A stretch of 64,000 nucleotides of DNA from Candidatus Gastranaerophilales bacterium. GTDB taxonomy: Bacteria > Cyanobacteriota > Vampirovibrionia > Gastranaerophilales > Gastranaerophilaceae. Location: contig CALVEK010000006.1 of NCBI GenBank assembly GCA_944326555.1, positions 29,602 through 93,601 on the forward strand, given 5' to 3'. Position numbers and translations under genes: made by a program. The notes below the pieces were generated by a model. The model was not told the DNA's origin, made no database searches, and worked only from the letters and a program-made list of their open reading frames with translations. Positions within the stretch are counted from its first letter, which is position 1, and every line of letters starts with the position of its first letter. Of the stretch, positions 27,984 to 37,658 are shown piece after piece.

Positions 27984-29386
27984 TTTTTTAACAACTTATT
28001 AACCTCTGTTTTATATATATCAACATGAGGCTGTAATACTTCAGGGAGTACCGAGTTATTTTGCTCATTATTCCCTGAATTATTTTTTAGTTGACGAAGA
28101 ATCATGCCTGTATAAATAGTTTCAAAATGTTTCATCTCAATAAACTCTGCAACAGACTCAGGCGAAAAATCTTTTAAGGTAATCTTTGATAGAGGGTGCC
28201 TTTGACTGTATGCCTTAAGACTTCCGTCAACAAGAGCGTTGTACAGCTTGTATTGTTCACTTTTATCGTTTTTTACAACATTGAAAGTGTAAAAAGAATC
28301 TTTATTATTTTCATCCAAATCAGCTTCTGTTGAATTGTGTAAAAATGCAGGCCCCAAAATATCACCAGACATTTTATACAAAGATTTTAGGGATTCTTTT
28401 TTCAATTGTGTATTCCAAAGAGTTGTTCCGTCAAATCTGTCGCCAAAATAATAATCATATTGATTTTGCTTTCCGCTTAAAACAGATTCCACATTAAATA
28501 GAGCCCTTTGCAAAGCAGGATTCTTAGTTATATCAGGATTAAGAAACTTTTTTTGAGCACTCAAAGAAGCCTCAAGCATTCTTTTCATCTCATCTTTTGA
28601 CAAACCGCAATAAGCAAGGGCAACAAGAGTATGGTCATCAAAAGCACCAAAGCGGCCGCCGCAATCATCGTGAATTATTCCACATTTATAACCTTTTGAC
28701 TCAGCTATCTTTCTCAATTTACTTTTATTCGAATCCTTGTCAGTTATACAAACATAGTTATCAAAGTTTTGAGGAAATAATTTTTGTACGGATTCAAAAT
28801 CATAAGCAGGTTCAAGCGTAGTACCTGATTTTGATGCAACCAATACTGCGGCTTTGTCTTTTTCTTTAATATTATTTTCAACAAATTCTTTAATACTGTC
28901 AGGATCGGCAGCAGAAAGAAAACATGCTTTGTCTTTGAGTCCGTACAAAGATAAAAGATTTTCTACAGTATGTTTTGAACCGCCAATACCTATAACGGCA
29001 AGTTTTCCGCCACCTTTTTGCTTTAGCGAATCAGCAAGTGAGTATATCTCATCAAGTCTTTTTATTTGCGTTTCAGGCAGAACTCCTATCCAATTTAAAA
29101 CCTGCCCTGTTTGTCCTGCTCTTGTTTTAAGATCTAATGTAGTAATCTTTGCAACATCTGAGTACTTTTTTACCATCTCATCAACAGAAATAGTATTAAA
29201 AAACTCAACACCAGTATTTGATGGATAACTCATATTTGACATATATGCAATTAGAGTAGGCACAGGCACAGGTGCCTGTTTTTGCTGCACAACATCAGTT
29301 TGAGACTCGTTTGAAATTGATGATTTAAAAGGAATTCCCAAATTTTTTTGCGGATATATATTAACTGAATTAATCTTTGCTATCAT
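27980..29386 (-). CDS. pgi: Glucose-6-phosphate isomerase (divergent)
   Basis: 468 residues. SIS-type sugar isomerase core: KLAVIGIGGSKHTVENLLSL, AAVLVASKSGTTLEPAYDFE and HDDCGGRFGAFDDHTLVALA (the DD.GGRFS motif), then TLWNTQLKKESLKSLY and a short C-terminal helix. It interconverts glucose-6-phosphate and fructose-6-phosphate. The first ~45 residues (MIAKINSVNIYPQKNLGIPF, then KSS and a Gln/Pro-rich linker) do not belong to the enzyme fold and carry an FKS variant of the SFKG-like motif seen in other proteins here. No strong ribosome site is visible at the ATG. Confidence 0.82.
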   Translation of the reverse strand: MIAKINSVNIYPQKNLGIPFKSSISNESQTDVVQQKQAPVPVPTLIAYMSNMSYPSNTGVEFFNTISVDEMVKKYSDVAKITTLDLKTRAGQTGQVLNWIGVLPETQIKRLDEIYSLADSLKQKGGGKLAVIGIGGSKHTVENLLSLYGLKDKACFLSAADPDSIKEFVENNIKEKDKAAVLVASKSGTTLEPAYDFESVQKLFPQNFDNYVCITDKDSNKSKLRKIAESKGYKCGIIHDDCGGRFGAFDDHTLVALAYCGLSKDEMKRMLEASLSAQKKFLNPDITKNPALQRALFNVESVLSGKQNQYDYYFGDRFDGTTLWNTQLKKESLKSLYKMSGDILGPAFLHNSTEADLDENNKDSFYTFNVVKNDKSEQYKLYNALVDGSLKAYSQRHPLSKITLKDFSPESVAEFIEMKHFETIYTGMILRQLKNNSGNNEQNNSVLPEVLQPHVDIYKTEVNKLLKN

Positions 29387-29474
29387 AGTTTTTCAAAAGC
29401 CCCTAAAAAATTTTTTATGCCTTAGATTCCGAATAAATTTATATTTTTTTACAAAAACATGGTAGAATACTTAA

Positions 29475-29906
29475 ATGATGAAATTAACACAAAGTCAAGA
29501 AGATTATCTGGAAGTAATTTACACGGAATCCCAAAAAAAAGGGTCTGCGAAAGTTACGGATATTGCTAACATATTAAATGTAAAAAAGGCTTCTGTAACA
29601 GGAGCATTGAATAATCTTTGTGAAAAAGGTTTGATAAATTATGCCCCCTATTCATCAATAACCCTTACAGAGAAAGGAGAAAAAGCGGCAAAAAAGATTC
29701 TTTTAAGACATGAAGTTATGACAAATTTCTTTAAAAAGATACTTGATTTATCTGAAGAAGAAGCTGCAGAAAATGCCTGCAGGATGGAACACATAATGAG
29801 TGAGGAGATGTTTAGAAGAATTCACTCTTTTTCTCACTTTATTCAGGATTACTCAGAAAGCAATAAAGAATTTAAACAGCAGCTAAAGAATCTTTTTGTC
29901 AAATAA
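29475..29906 (+). CDS. DtxR/MntR-family metal-dependent repressor
   Basis: 143 residues: winged helix (LTQSQEDYLEVIYTESQKKG; VTDIANILNVKKASVTGAL) plus dimerisation/metal domain with RHEVMTNFFKKIL (His, Glu) and ENACRMEHIMSEEMF (Cys, Glu, His). It has no SH3 domain, like short MntR/IdeR relatives. The Cys in ACRMEH points to DtxR-type ferrous iron sensing rather than manganese. Starts with tandem ATG codons. Targets are not evident; ferritin or transport genes elsewhere are likely. It is convergent with the ligase, with a 10-base spacer. Confidence 0.88.
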   Translation: MMKLTQSQEDYLEVIYTESQKKGSAKVTDIANILNVKKASVTGALNNLCEKGLINYAPYSSITLTEKGEKAAKKILLRHEVMTNFFKKILDLSEEEAAENACRMEHIMSEEMFRRIHSFSHFIQDYSESNKEFKQQLKNLFVK

Positions 29907-29916
29907 ATGTTATACA

Positions 29917-31629
29917 TTATACATTAATAAGCTCTTTGACCTCTTTTCTTTTAATCTTTCTGGTTGTGGTTTTTGGCAAGGGGTCCTTTCTAACAATAAT
30001 ATTGACCGGACGTTTGTAAGAAGCAAGACGAACTGACAGTGCTTTTACCTCTTTTCTCACTGCAGATTCCAGTTCAACATCATCAGTAAATAAAGAACAA
30101 TAATGTTCTGTAGGAACAATTACTGCCACAATATCTTCGGTCCCCTCTTTTGCACCGGAAGTGCGAGAAGAACCAAACACACAAACTTCCGCAAAATTTT
30201 CACTTTCTCCGAGAACAGACTCAACTTCTTCGGGGAAAACTTTTTTGCCACCTGAAAGAACAATCATATTCTTAATCCTGCCTGTTATATGAATATGTCC
30301 GTCTTTGTCTATGTTTGCAATATCGCCTGTGTGTAACCACCCGTCAGACGTAATTGTTTCTGCCGTCAAATCAGGTTGATTATAATACCCTTTCATAACG
30401 GAAGGACCTTTCAACATAAGTTCACCTGTTGATTCATCAATTTTTGCTGCTACACTTTTTAGAGGTCTGCCAACTGACGCAATATCATTTCTTTTATCAT
30501 AATTTACACTGACAACAGGACTCGTTTCCGTAAGCCCATAACCTTGGAATACTCTTATACCGATTGTCTCAAAAAATTCACCTACAGAAACATCTAAAGG
30601 TGCTCCTCCTGATATACACCCGAAGAAATTTCCTCCAAACTTTTTGTGAATCTTAAAAAACATTAATTTTCTTATTCTGTAAGAAGGAATATATTTTGAA
30701 ACCGCTAACATCAAGTTAAAAATCATACTGACAAAAGGTCCCGCATTCTTTATCTCAGCCTCAATTCCTGATTTTAAAAGTTTTAAAAATGCAGGTACTA
30801 CAATCATAAAATTAATATTTTTCTCCTGCATTATACTGAGAATATCTTTGGGTTTCAGACTCTTTGTATAATAAATAGACAACCCCCAACTCAATATCAT
30901 TGAAAATCCGACGGTGAGTTCGAAAAGATGATTCATCGGTAAAATAGAAAGAATTGAAGAAATCTTTCTTTTCCCAAAGAAATTTTTGTATAAAGATGAC
31001 ATATCATTCAGTTGGGTCAACATATTTTCAAAAGAAATTTCGACACCCTTTGGTGCACCTGTCGTGCCTGAGGTATAAATAATCAAGGCTGTTGCTTTAG
31101 AACTTCTGTGCCTCCATTTTGCCTCATAGTTGTTTGGTAAAGAATAAACAGAAGAAATCTCTGAATCTCCAGAAGAATCATCAAAAGAAATAATATGTTT
31201 TATAGACGGAACTTCATTTTTAAGTTCTTTCGCCATCTGAACAAATGATTGAGAGACAATAATAACAGAAGGTAAACAATCAAGCAGTATAGATTTTAAT
31301 TCATACTTTGTTAACTTAATATCCAATGGAACAGTAGTCATCCCCGACATAACAGATGCAAACACACCTGCACCAAACTCGGGTCTTGATTCAGAAAGAA
31401 TAGCTAATCTTTCGCCTTTTTTTACAGCCAAATCATTTATCAAATAGCAGGCAATTTTTCTGGATAGACGACCTATTCCCTTGTAAGTAAATTCTTTCCA
31501 GCCATGAGCCGTTCTTATACCCAGCGCAATACGATTTTGATAATCGTCTGTTTTATGTTCCAAAAATAATAGAATATTTCTCGCAGATTTTTCCATTTTT
31601 TTGTCTAAGCATTTTTTATCAATACCCAT
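29917..31629 (-). CDS. AMP-forming acyl-CoA/ACP synthetase
   Basis: 570 residues, ANL superfamily. Motifs: ALIIYTSGTTGAPKGVEISF (P-loop), VFQGYGLTETSPVVSVNY, DGWLHTGDIANIDKDGHIHI and GRIKNMIVLSGGKKVFPEEV, and the hinge and C-terminal catalytic lysine in KDPLPKTTTRKIKRKEV. Activates a fatty acid with ATP to acyl-AMP and then to CoA or ACP. The N-terminus and length fit long-chain ligases. It is the last gene of the minus-strand block with the thioesterase and EmrAB, 28 bases after the TolC fusion, so it may reactivate fatty acids released by the thioesterase. Confidence 0.9.
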   Translation of the reverse strand: MGIDKKCLDKKMEKSARNILLFLEHKTDDYQNRIALGIRTAHGWKEFTYKGIGRLSRKIACYLINDLAVKKGERLAILSESRPEFGAGVFASVMSGMTTVPLDIKLTKYELKSILLDCLPSVIIVSQSFVQMAKELKNEVPSIKHIISFDDSSGDSEISSVYSLPNNYEAKWRHRSSKATALIIYTSGTTGAPKGVEISFENMLTQLNDMSSLYKNFFGKRKISSILSILPMNHLFELTVGFSMILSWGLSIYYTKSLKPKDILSIMQEKNINFMIVVPAFLKLLKSGIEAEIKNAGPFVSMIFNLMLAVSKYIPSYRIRKLMFFKIHKKFGGNFFGCISGGAPLDVSVGEFFETIGIRVFQGYGLTETSPVVSVNYDKRNDIASVGRPLKSVAAKIDESTGELMLKGPSVMKGYYNQPDLTAETITSDGWLHTGDIANIDKDGHIHITGRIKNMIVLSGGKKVFPEEVESVLGESENFAEVCVFGSSRTSGAKEGTEDIVAVIVPTEHYCSLFTDDVELESAVRKEVKALSVRLASYKRPVNIIVRKDPLPKTTTRKIKRKEVKELINV

Positions 31630-31657
31630 TTTTCACCCCACTACACAACTGGCAATA

Positions 31658-34054
31658 TTATAAAGCTATATCACTTTTCTTTTCCAATGTATCTTTTATA
31701 CTTTGAATAAATTTTTTGGAATCATCATCGGCACTGGCCCAGTTAACGGAACATATTGCTCTTTGAACCCAAACTAACTGTTGGAAAAACTTATTTTGAG
31801 AATTCAAAGCGGCAAGTTTTGACTCCAAATAAATATTTTGAGCATCAACGAGCTGAGCAACAGGTGCTTCGCCGACAAGATATTTTTTCTTAACAGCTTT
31901 GTAATTTTCTTCGGATGTATACATCGCCTTATAATTTTTTTCGATACTGAAATAAGATGCAATTGCTCTATTGATGATATCTCTAATTTGAAGTTCAATC
32001 TCAGTTTTTGCCTCATCCTGATATCTTTGTAATTCTTTCTTTTCTGCATCTATACGCATAATTTCGGCAATTTTAGTACCACCTTCAAAAGGCTTCCACT
32101 GAGCAAAAATGCCAAGCTGTCCGTTTGTGGCATTTGCGTTTGGAATAACAACAGGAGGAAACATTCCGCCAGGCAAAGTTACAGCCATGGGACGAGTAAA
32201 CTCTCTATTCATTAAGGATGTATATGTATAAGTCAATTTCGCATCAGGCAAAATAAATTTTTGATAATACATATTCCTTTCATAATCTTTCATTTTTATC
32301 GCTGCTTTTAATTTTGCAAGTTCAGGAGCCACTTCAAATGCTCTTGCAGCAAGCATCTCTGTAAATTTTTCAAGAGATTGCGGCGTTGATACATAGTCTA
32401 TTATGTTGATATCTTTTGTATAAAAAGCCGGATCCATAGCAGTCAAAGGAGCAAGCTCAAAATCTTCCCTTTGATCTTGGTATAACAACTTGTTTATAGC
32501 AATCTTAAGATTCTTATACTCAGCCGTCATATCCAACAACTTTTGTTCATGTACGTTAAGTTGAGAAGCCCATCGCATAACTTCTTCCTGACCGCATTTA
32601 CCCATTTGCTGGCGGACTCTTGCCATTGCAAGAATTTCTCTTGATTCTTTTACATATTCTTTTTGTATAGCAATGGCATTTTGAAGCATAAGAGTATCAA
32701 TATAGGTTATGGCAATATCTATACCCATATTTTGCTCCATCAGGAACTGTTCATGTTTTTGAAAATCAAATTGCTTCTTTTTAACCAGAATATTGGTAAC
32801 AAGTGCAGGAGAATAAATAACTTGTTCTATTCCCATTTGGAATACACCTGTTTTTTCAGGATATAAAAGTCTGGCACTATCAGCGTATGCCTCGTTGTAC
32901 TGCTGATAGCCCAATGTTATACCGAAAGTCGGTAAATATCTTAATGCTGCACTTACTGCTGAACGTTTTGCGGCTTTTACAAGCAATCTTTTTCTTTCTA
33001 TATCAAGGTTCTGTTTTTCTAATGTACTAAAAACAGTTGAAAGGTCGTAAGTTTTAACCTTTTTATTCGAGATTACTTCCGCATTGTTTAAAATTCTAAG
33101 ATGAGGCTCATATCCTATAAGTTCTGCCGTATCAGCATTTATATAAAAAATTTCATCTTCGTAAAACATTATCTTGTCAGATTTTTTAACTTCCCCCTTT
33201 AGAGCACCTTTTATGTTAAAAGAGGTTGCCTCAGCGACTTTTCTATCCAAATCGTACGCTCCTGAACCAAGCAGAACCCCCATTTCAACATCTTCTTTTC
33301 CCAATGTAGAAAATGTTGGAATCTTAAGCTCATTCAAGTGTCCGATTAAATGCTGCCTTTCGTCCGAAGACAAATTAAATAATGGTGTTAATACAACTGC
33401 ATCAACATCTTTGGGTATACTTGCAAAAGTCTTATCTATGTCTTTTGTAACAGGAACTATTACAAAATTAATTCCCTTAAGCTTAGGTTCAATAAACTTA
33501 TGCCAATCTCGTCTTGTTTTGTAGTAATTTTCATTCATAAGAATTGCAACTTTTTGGAAATTAACCAGCTTTTGAAAAGCATAAATTCCTTTTACTGACT
33601 GTTGGACAGGGTTAAAAAAACCATCACCAAAATCTCTTAAACCATATTGATCAATAGTTATGACAAATTTCTTTTTTGAAGACATGCTGTTGTAATATTT
33701 AGAACTCAAATACCCAAGAGACACAACCATAGTTGCATCAGAATCTATTGCCTTATCACTGGCAGCTTTAACGCTATCTTTTGTCCAATTACCGACAAAA
33801 ACGAGATTAGAAGGGAACTCTGCTTTATAATCGGGAGCAGTAGAGCGTGTTATTGTCGTCTTAAATTGTTTCAAAACTTTTTCATTCTTGTCGGATGGAC
33901 CGTCAAAAACAAATGCATACTTTATGGTCCTTGCGTTTTTACTGTAAACTATGGGTTTATCAGGCTTTGCACAAAAAGATTGAGCAGCCAACACAGATGA
34001 TGAATGCATAATAAAAAACACAAGCAACAGCAAGCCACAAAAAAGCTTCTTCAT
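31658..34054 (-). CDS. Fusion of a periplasmic-binding-protein-like domain to a TolC-type outer membrane channel
   Basis: 798 residues from ATG 34052-34054, supported by AGGGAGAG upstream. Signal peptide (MKKLFCGLLLLVFFIMHSSS). Residues ~35-320 look like a type I periplasmic binding protein of the ABC_sub_bind (TrpX-like) kind: KYAFVFDGPSDKNEKVLKQF, DSDATMVVSLGYLSSKYY, KLVNFQKVAILMNENYY, DVDAVVLTPLFNLSSDERQH, and a TFSTLGKEDVEMGVLLGSGA ending. Residues ~350-780 are a full TolC/OEP domain (YDLSTVFSTLEKQNLDIERK; VGEAPVAQLVDAQNIYLES). Both parts look intact. It lies between a thioesterase and an acyl ligase in the efflux block. Relatives of this fusion exist in some Gram-negatives, but the ligand is unknown. 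Confidence 0.8.
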   Translation of the reverse strand: MKKLFCGLLLLVFFIMHSSSVLAAQSFCAKPDKPIVYSKNARTIKYAFVFDGPSDKNEKVLKQFKTTITRSTAPDYKAEFPSNLVFVGNWTKDSVKAASDKAIDSDATMVVSLGYLSSKYYNSMSSKKKFVITIDQYGLRDFGDGFFNPVQQSVKGIYAFQKLVNFQKVAILMNENYYKTRRDWHKFIEPKLKGINFVIVPVTKDIDKTFASIPKDVDAVVLTPLFNLSSDERQHLIGHLNELKIPTFSTLGKEDVEMGVLLGSGAYDLDRKVAEATSFNIKGALKGEVKKSDKIMFYEDEIFYINADTAELIGYEPHLRILNNAEVISNKKVKTYDLSTVFSTLEKQNLDIERKRLLVKAAKRSAVSAALRYLPTFGITLGYQQYNEAYADSARLLYPEKTGVFQMGIEQVIYSPALVTNILVKKKQFDFQKHEQFLMEQNMGIDIAITYIDTLMLQNAIAIQKEYVKESREILAMARVRQQMGKCGQEEVMRWASQLNVHEQKLLDMTAEYKNLKIAINKLLYQDQREDFELAPLTAMDPAFYTKDINIIDYVSTPQSLEKFTEMLAARAFEVAPELAKLKAAIKMKDYERNMYYQKFILPDAKLTYTYTSLMNREFTRPMAVTLPGGMFPPVVIPNANATNGQLGIFAQWKPFEGGTKIAEIMRIDAEKKELQRYQDEAKTEIELQIRDIINRAIASYFSIEKNYKAMYTSEENYKAVKKKYLVGEAPVAQLVDAQNIYLESKLAALNSQNKFFQQLVWVQRAICSVNWASADDDSKKFIQSIKDTLEKKSDIAL

Positions 34055-34188
34055 AAAACTCTCCCTAAACACTATATTCAATTTTCCAGACCATATAAAC
34101 AGAAATAAAATATTAAGATAATTCTATTAGAAAAATCAAAAAAAGTTAAAAAGTATACACTTATTTACTTAACAAAAGTTTATAACTA

Positions 34189-34932
34189 TTATATAGATCG
34201 CCATTCTACCCTTAAAGAGCACAATTCTTCCTTAGAGGAAGAATCAATTAAATGATGTGTAGTAACACAATCATCTTTTTGAACATTTGATATAACTTTA
34301 CCGCCAAGAGAAATCTCTTTTCTGTATTTTATATCTATTACTTTCGGTGAATTATTCAATCTGAATTCGTAAGGGATTGTCTCTAAAGCCCATACAATAT
34401 AATTGCTGTTATTTGCATGTTTATTTACATCAATATCATCAAATCTGATGTCAAATTCTTTTGAATACAGAATATTTTCAACAGGCAAAACTTTCATATA
34501 CTCTAAATCAGAATCTCTCTTTTCAAATGGAATCATCATATTAAGTATTTTAGCAGCAGGCAACACACGTCTTGAGTCCATATCAATCAACGCCCAAGTA
34601 GAAACAGCTTTACCCAACAACTCTCCCTGATTTGAATACAATTCAAAATCACGAAACGCATATAATTTGGATACCCCTCTGGGTTCTGTCTTTATAACAA
34701 TCGACGGTAAATTTTTTATCTCTTTATAAAGCTCAATATGATACTTTAAAACAACCCAAGCATAATTGTGAGAAAAAACAAAGCTCGGTCCAAACCCCAA
34801 AGACTCAGCACTCAATGTTGCAATATCTTGCAAAAAATTTAACAACGAAGATTCTTTTAAATCACCGTTTAGGTTTTGTTCATAGTATTTTATTTCATAT
34901 TCTTTTGAATAGACCAATGATTCAGCAATCAT
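34189..34932 (-). CDS. Acyl-ACP thioesterase (Fat family)
   Basis: 247 residues, double hot-dog fold. The first half has YEIKYYEQNLNGDLKESSLL and NYAWVVLKYHIELYKEI; the second half has the catalytic-motif region DIDVNKHANNSNYIVWALE (D.N.H.NN.KY..W), which is the FatA/FatB signature. Cleaves acyl-ACP to free fatty acid and ACP in the cytoplasm. It follows emrB by 17 bases and precedes the TolC fusion by 135 bases. In anaerobes such enzymes can serve lipid export or membrane turnover; here the context points to fatty-acid export. Confidence 0.88.
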   Translation of the reverse strand: MIAESLVYSKEYEIKYYEQNLNGDLKESSLLNFLQDIATLSAESLGFGPSFVFSHNYAWVVLKYHIELYKEIKNLPSIVIKTEPRGVSKLYAFRDFELYSNQGELLGKAVSTWALIDMDSRRVLPAAKILNMMIPFEKRDSDLEYMKVLPVENILYSKEFDIRFDDIDVNKHANNSNYIVWALETIPYEFRLNNSPKVIDIKYRKEISLGGKVISNVQKDDCVTTHHLIDSSSKEELCSLRVEWRSI

Positions 34933-34949
34933 AAAAAACTCCAGAACTT

Positions 34950-36548
34950 TTATTCAGAAGGCATAGGGGCTTCTACTTTTGGTGCTTTATTCTTTTTATA
35001 TTTTACTTTCTGGAAAAGAAAAATCAAAGGAATCAACAAAACCAGCATCGCCGCATAAATCTTAAAACAATCCATGTAAGCAAGAAGTGTTGACTGTTGC
35101 ACAAGTTGCTTATAAACAACAACATTTGCTTTTATGTCGGAAAGAGCAAGACCGGACATATTTGCGATACCTGCATGAATAGCATTTAACTTTTCAACAT
35201 AACCGGAATGTGAATAAGTTAAATTTCTAATCAAATGTGTCTGATGAACCTGACTCATACGAGAAACCATAGTCGCAACGGCAGACGTTCCAATTGCACC
35301 ACCAACACTTTTTGCAAGGTTAAAAACACCTGTTGCATTTGTCATTTGACTGTTTTTTAAGGTAACAAAAGCAATTGTCATAAGAGGTATCATCACAAGA
35401 GAAAAAGCACACCCGCAAATTACATTGGGCAAGATAATATTTCCCATTGCTATCTGCAAATTGAGTGTTCCAAAAAGAATATTAGAAAAAGCAAGAACAA
35501 GCATACCGACAGCAATAACCCAACGCTGATCAACTCTATTGGCAAGAATTGCACAAATAACAAGACCTGCAAGAGACCCAAAACCTCTCGGGCTTATTGC
35601 CAACCCGCTTAATGTTGCAGTATAACCCATCAACTGCTGTAAAAATAACGGTAAAATTGCAAGAGTTGAGTACAATACCGCACCAATAACAAAATGCAGC
35701 ACAGTACCAATTGCAAAGTTTTTATCCTTGAATACTCTCAAATCAACAATAGGTTCTTTAACAACCAACTCTCTGATAACAAAAGCAATAAATGTAACAG
35801 CAACAAGCGTAGCAGACCATCTTACCCAGCTTGCACCAAACCAATCGGACTTTTGTCCGTTATCAAGAATTATCTGTAAAACAAACAGCCATATTGTTAA
35901 AAATATGAAACCCCAATAATCAACAGATTGAACCTTTCCTTTTTTGGCATAAGGAGGATCCTCTATAAATTTTTTGATAAGCCATAAAGATACAAAACCT
36001 ATTGGGACATTAATAAGAAAAATCCAATGCCAAGAGTATGTATCAGTAATCCACCCACCCAAAGTAGGGCCTATAATCGGGGCAAAAATCACCCCAAACC
36101 CAAACACAGACATCGCAACACCACGATCTTCAGGAGGAAATTCTTCCATCATAACAGCCTGTGCAATCGGCATAATAGCGCCACCGCCTATACCTTGTAT
36201 AACACGAGCAAATATAAGCATTGTCATACTTGTTGCAAACCCGCACATTGCAGAAGCCAGCGTGAACATAAGCGTTGATAATAAAAGAAAATTTTTACGA
36301 CCCATTAATGTCGAAAACCAGGCCGTTGAGGGAATTATCACACCATTAGCAACAAGATAACTCGTCAAAACCCATGTCGACTCGTCCCTAGTTGCAGAAA
36401 ATGTTCCTGCAATATGAGGCAATGCAACATTAGCAATAGAAGAATCCAACACGACCATAAATATTGTGAGCATAACCGCACCGGCACTGTACCATGGGTT
36501 CCTTGATGCCGTTAACTCTTCTTCATTTATAATTGCTTCATTACTCAT
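34950..36548 (-). CDS. emrB: EmrB/QacA-type MFS drug or fatty-acid exporter (DHA2, 14 TM)
   Basis: 532 residues. Motif C of DHA2 exporters and the hallmark start VMLTIFMVVLDSSIANVALP HIAGTF..., GGGAIMPIAQAVMMEEFPPE, FGFGVIFAPIIGPTLGGWIT and DTYSWHWIFLINVPIG are all present. Fourteen membrane segments and a soluble loop near 455-490. Proton-driven export through a complex with EmrA and an outer membrane channel. It lies between emrA and the thioesterase. Family members include EmrB (uncouplers, drugs) and FarB (long-chain fatty acids); sequence alone does not separate these. Confidence 0.92.
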   Translation of the reverse strand: MSNEAIINEEELTASRNPWYSAGAVMLTIFMVVLDSSIANVALPHIAGTFSATRDESTWVLTSYLVANGVIIPSTAWFSTLMGRKNFLLLSTLMFTLASAMCGFATSMTMLIFARVIQGIGGGAIMPIAQAVMMEEFPPEDRGVAMSVFGFGVIFAPIIGPTLGGWITDTYSWHWIFLINVPIGFVSLWLIKKFIEDPPYAKKGKVQSVDYWGFIFLTIWLFVLQIILDNGQKSDWFGASWVRWSATLVAVTFIAFVIRELVVKEPIVDLRVFKDKNFAIGTVLHFVIGAVLYSTLAILPLFLQQLMGYTATLSGLAISPRGFGSLAGLVICAILANRVDQRWVIAVGMLVLAFSNILFGTLNLQIAMGNIILPNVICGCAFSLVMIPLMTIAFVTLKNSQMTNATGVFNLAKSVGGAIGTSAVATMVSRMSQVHQTHLIRNLTYSHSGYVEKLNAIHAGIANMSGLALSDIKANVVVYKQLVQQSTLLAYMDCFKIYAAMLVLLIPLIFLFQKVKYKKNKAPKVEAPMPSE

Positions 36549-36568
36549 AATAAAAATCCGTTATAACA

Positions 36569-36597
36569 AATGAAGTCTACAAATAGGATACTTCATT
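36569..36597 (-). promoter_or_regulatory. Inverted repeat in the emrA-emrB gap, next to a -10-like element
   Basis: Perfect 8-base arms aatgaagt (36569-36576) and acttcatt (36590-36597) with a 13-base spacer. On the minus strand it lies just upstream of TGTTATAAC (36560-36568), close to the extended -10 seen elsewhere. It could be an operator for an internal emrB promoter, though the resulting leader would be only a few bases. Confidence 0.35.
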
Positions 36598-36628
36598 AAC
36601 TATTGTTTATTATAATGGTTCTTAGATT

Positions 36629-37648
36629 TTATTTTAACAATACCTTTGGTACAACACTCATACCTGGCTCGATACTGTATTGAGGATCAATCTTAGATGT
36701 AAATACAATCTTTACAGGTACACGTTGTACAACCTTTACATAACTGCCTACAGCATTTTCCGGAGGGAACATGCTGGCTTTTGCACCGGTGCTTGATTGA
36801 ATTGAATCAACAACACCCTCTAACTTTAAATGAGGATATGCATCAACCTTGATTTTTACTTTTTGTCCGACTCTGATTTTATTCAACTGTGTTTCTTTAA
36901 AGTTTGCTACAACCCATCTTTTGTCAGGGACTATAGAAAACAAAGGTGCACCGGCGTTTATATAAGCACCCTCTTCTGCAGAACGGTTAGTAATTTTCCC
37001 ATCTTCTGAAGCAAATATTTTTGTGTATGAAAGTTCCAATTTTGCTTGATTCATTACAGCGGCCAATCTTCTTAATTCTGCATCGGCAACCTTATTTTTT
37101 TCCTTTGAAAATACTTGTTGTTGTGCTGTTGCATAGTTAGCTTTTGCTAAATCATATTTTGATTTTGCCTTGTCATATTCTTGTTTTGACACAGCACCTT
37201 TATCATAAAGCCCTTTGTATCTTTCATAATCAAGTTGTGCTACTTTCAAATCAGTTTCTGCTGCATTTTTGTCAACTACTGCAGATTTTTGCTTGTATAA
37301 AGCCATTTCATAAGCAGCTTTTGCCTGTTCATATCTTACTTTATAGTCTCTATCATCAATAGTTAACAACAACTTTCCTTTTTTAACATGGTCGTTATCA
37401 TCAACATACAATTTTTCAATTATGCCTGTAACCTTAGGGCTAACTCTTATTATATGCCCCTCTATAAAAGCATCATCTGTTGTTTCAAAAGAAGAAAAGT
37501 ACATCCAACCTAAAAGACAAACAACAACAGCTATTATTGAAGGAATCACAAATCTCTTTTTAACAACTTTTTTTGTTCTTTTCTTTTTTACAACTTTATC
37601 TGATTTTTCAGCCATAACTTCTTCGTTTTGAATATTATTATCTTCCAT
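36629..37648 (-). CDS. emrA: EmrA/HlyD-type membrane fusion protein
   Basis: 339 residues. Short cytoplasmic Lys/Arg-rich N-terminus, one TM helix (IPSIIAVVVCLLGWMYFSSF), lipoyl half-motifs FIEGHIIRVSPKVTGIIEKL and DDNDHVKKGKLLLTIDDRDY, a coiled-coil hairpin (~100-190) and the second half-motif FASEDGKITNRSAEEGAYIN with VANFKETQLNKIRVGQKVKI and the beta barrel. Bridges EmrB to a TolC channel. It lies 10 bases after marR, and the EmrB gene follows. The periplasmic hairpin is of EmrA length. Confidence 0.93.
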   Translation of the reverse strand: MEDNNIQNEEVMAEKSDKVVKKKRTKKVVKKRFVIPSIIAVVVCLLGWMYFSSFETTDDAFIEGHIIRVSPKVTGIIEKLYVDDNDHVKKGKLLLTIDDRDYKVRYEQAKAAYEMALYKQKSAVVDKNAAETDLKVAQLDYERYKGLYDKGAVSKQEYDKAKSKYDLAKANYATAQQQVFSKEKNKVADAELRRLAAVMNQAKLELSYTKIFASEDGKITNRSAEEGAYINAGAPLFSIVPDKRWVVANFKETQLNKIRVGQKVKIKVDAYPHLKLEGVVDSIQSSTGAKASMFPPENAVGSYVKVVQRVPVKIVFTSKIDPQYSIEPGMSVVPKVLLK

Positions 37649-37658
37649 CTTTACCTCT

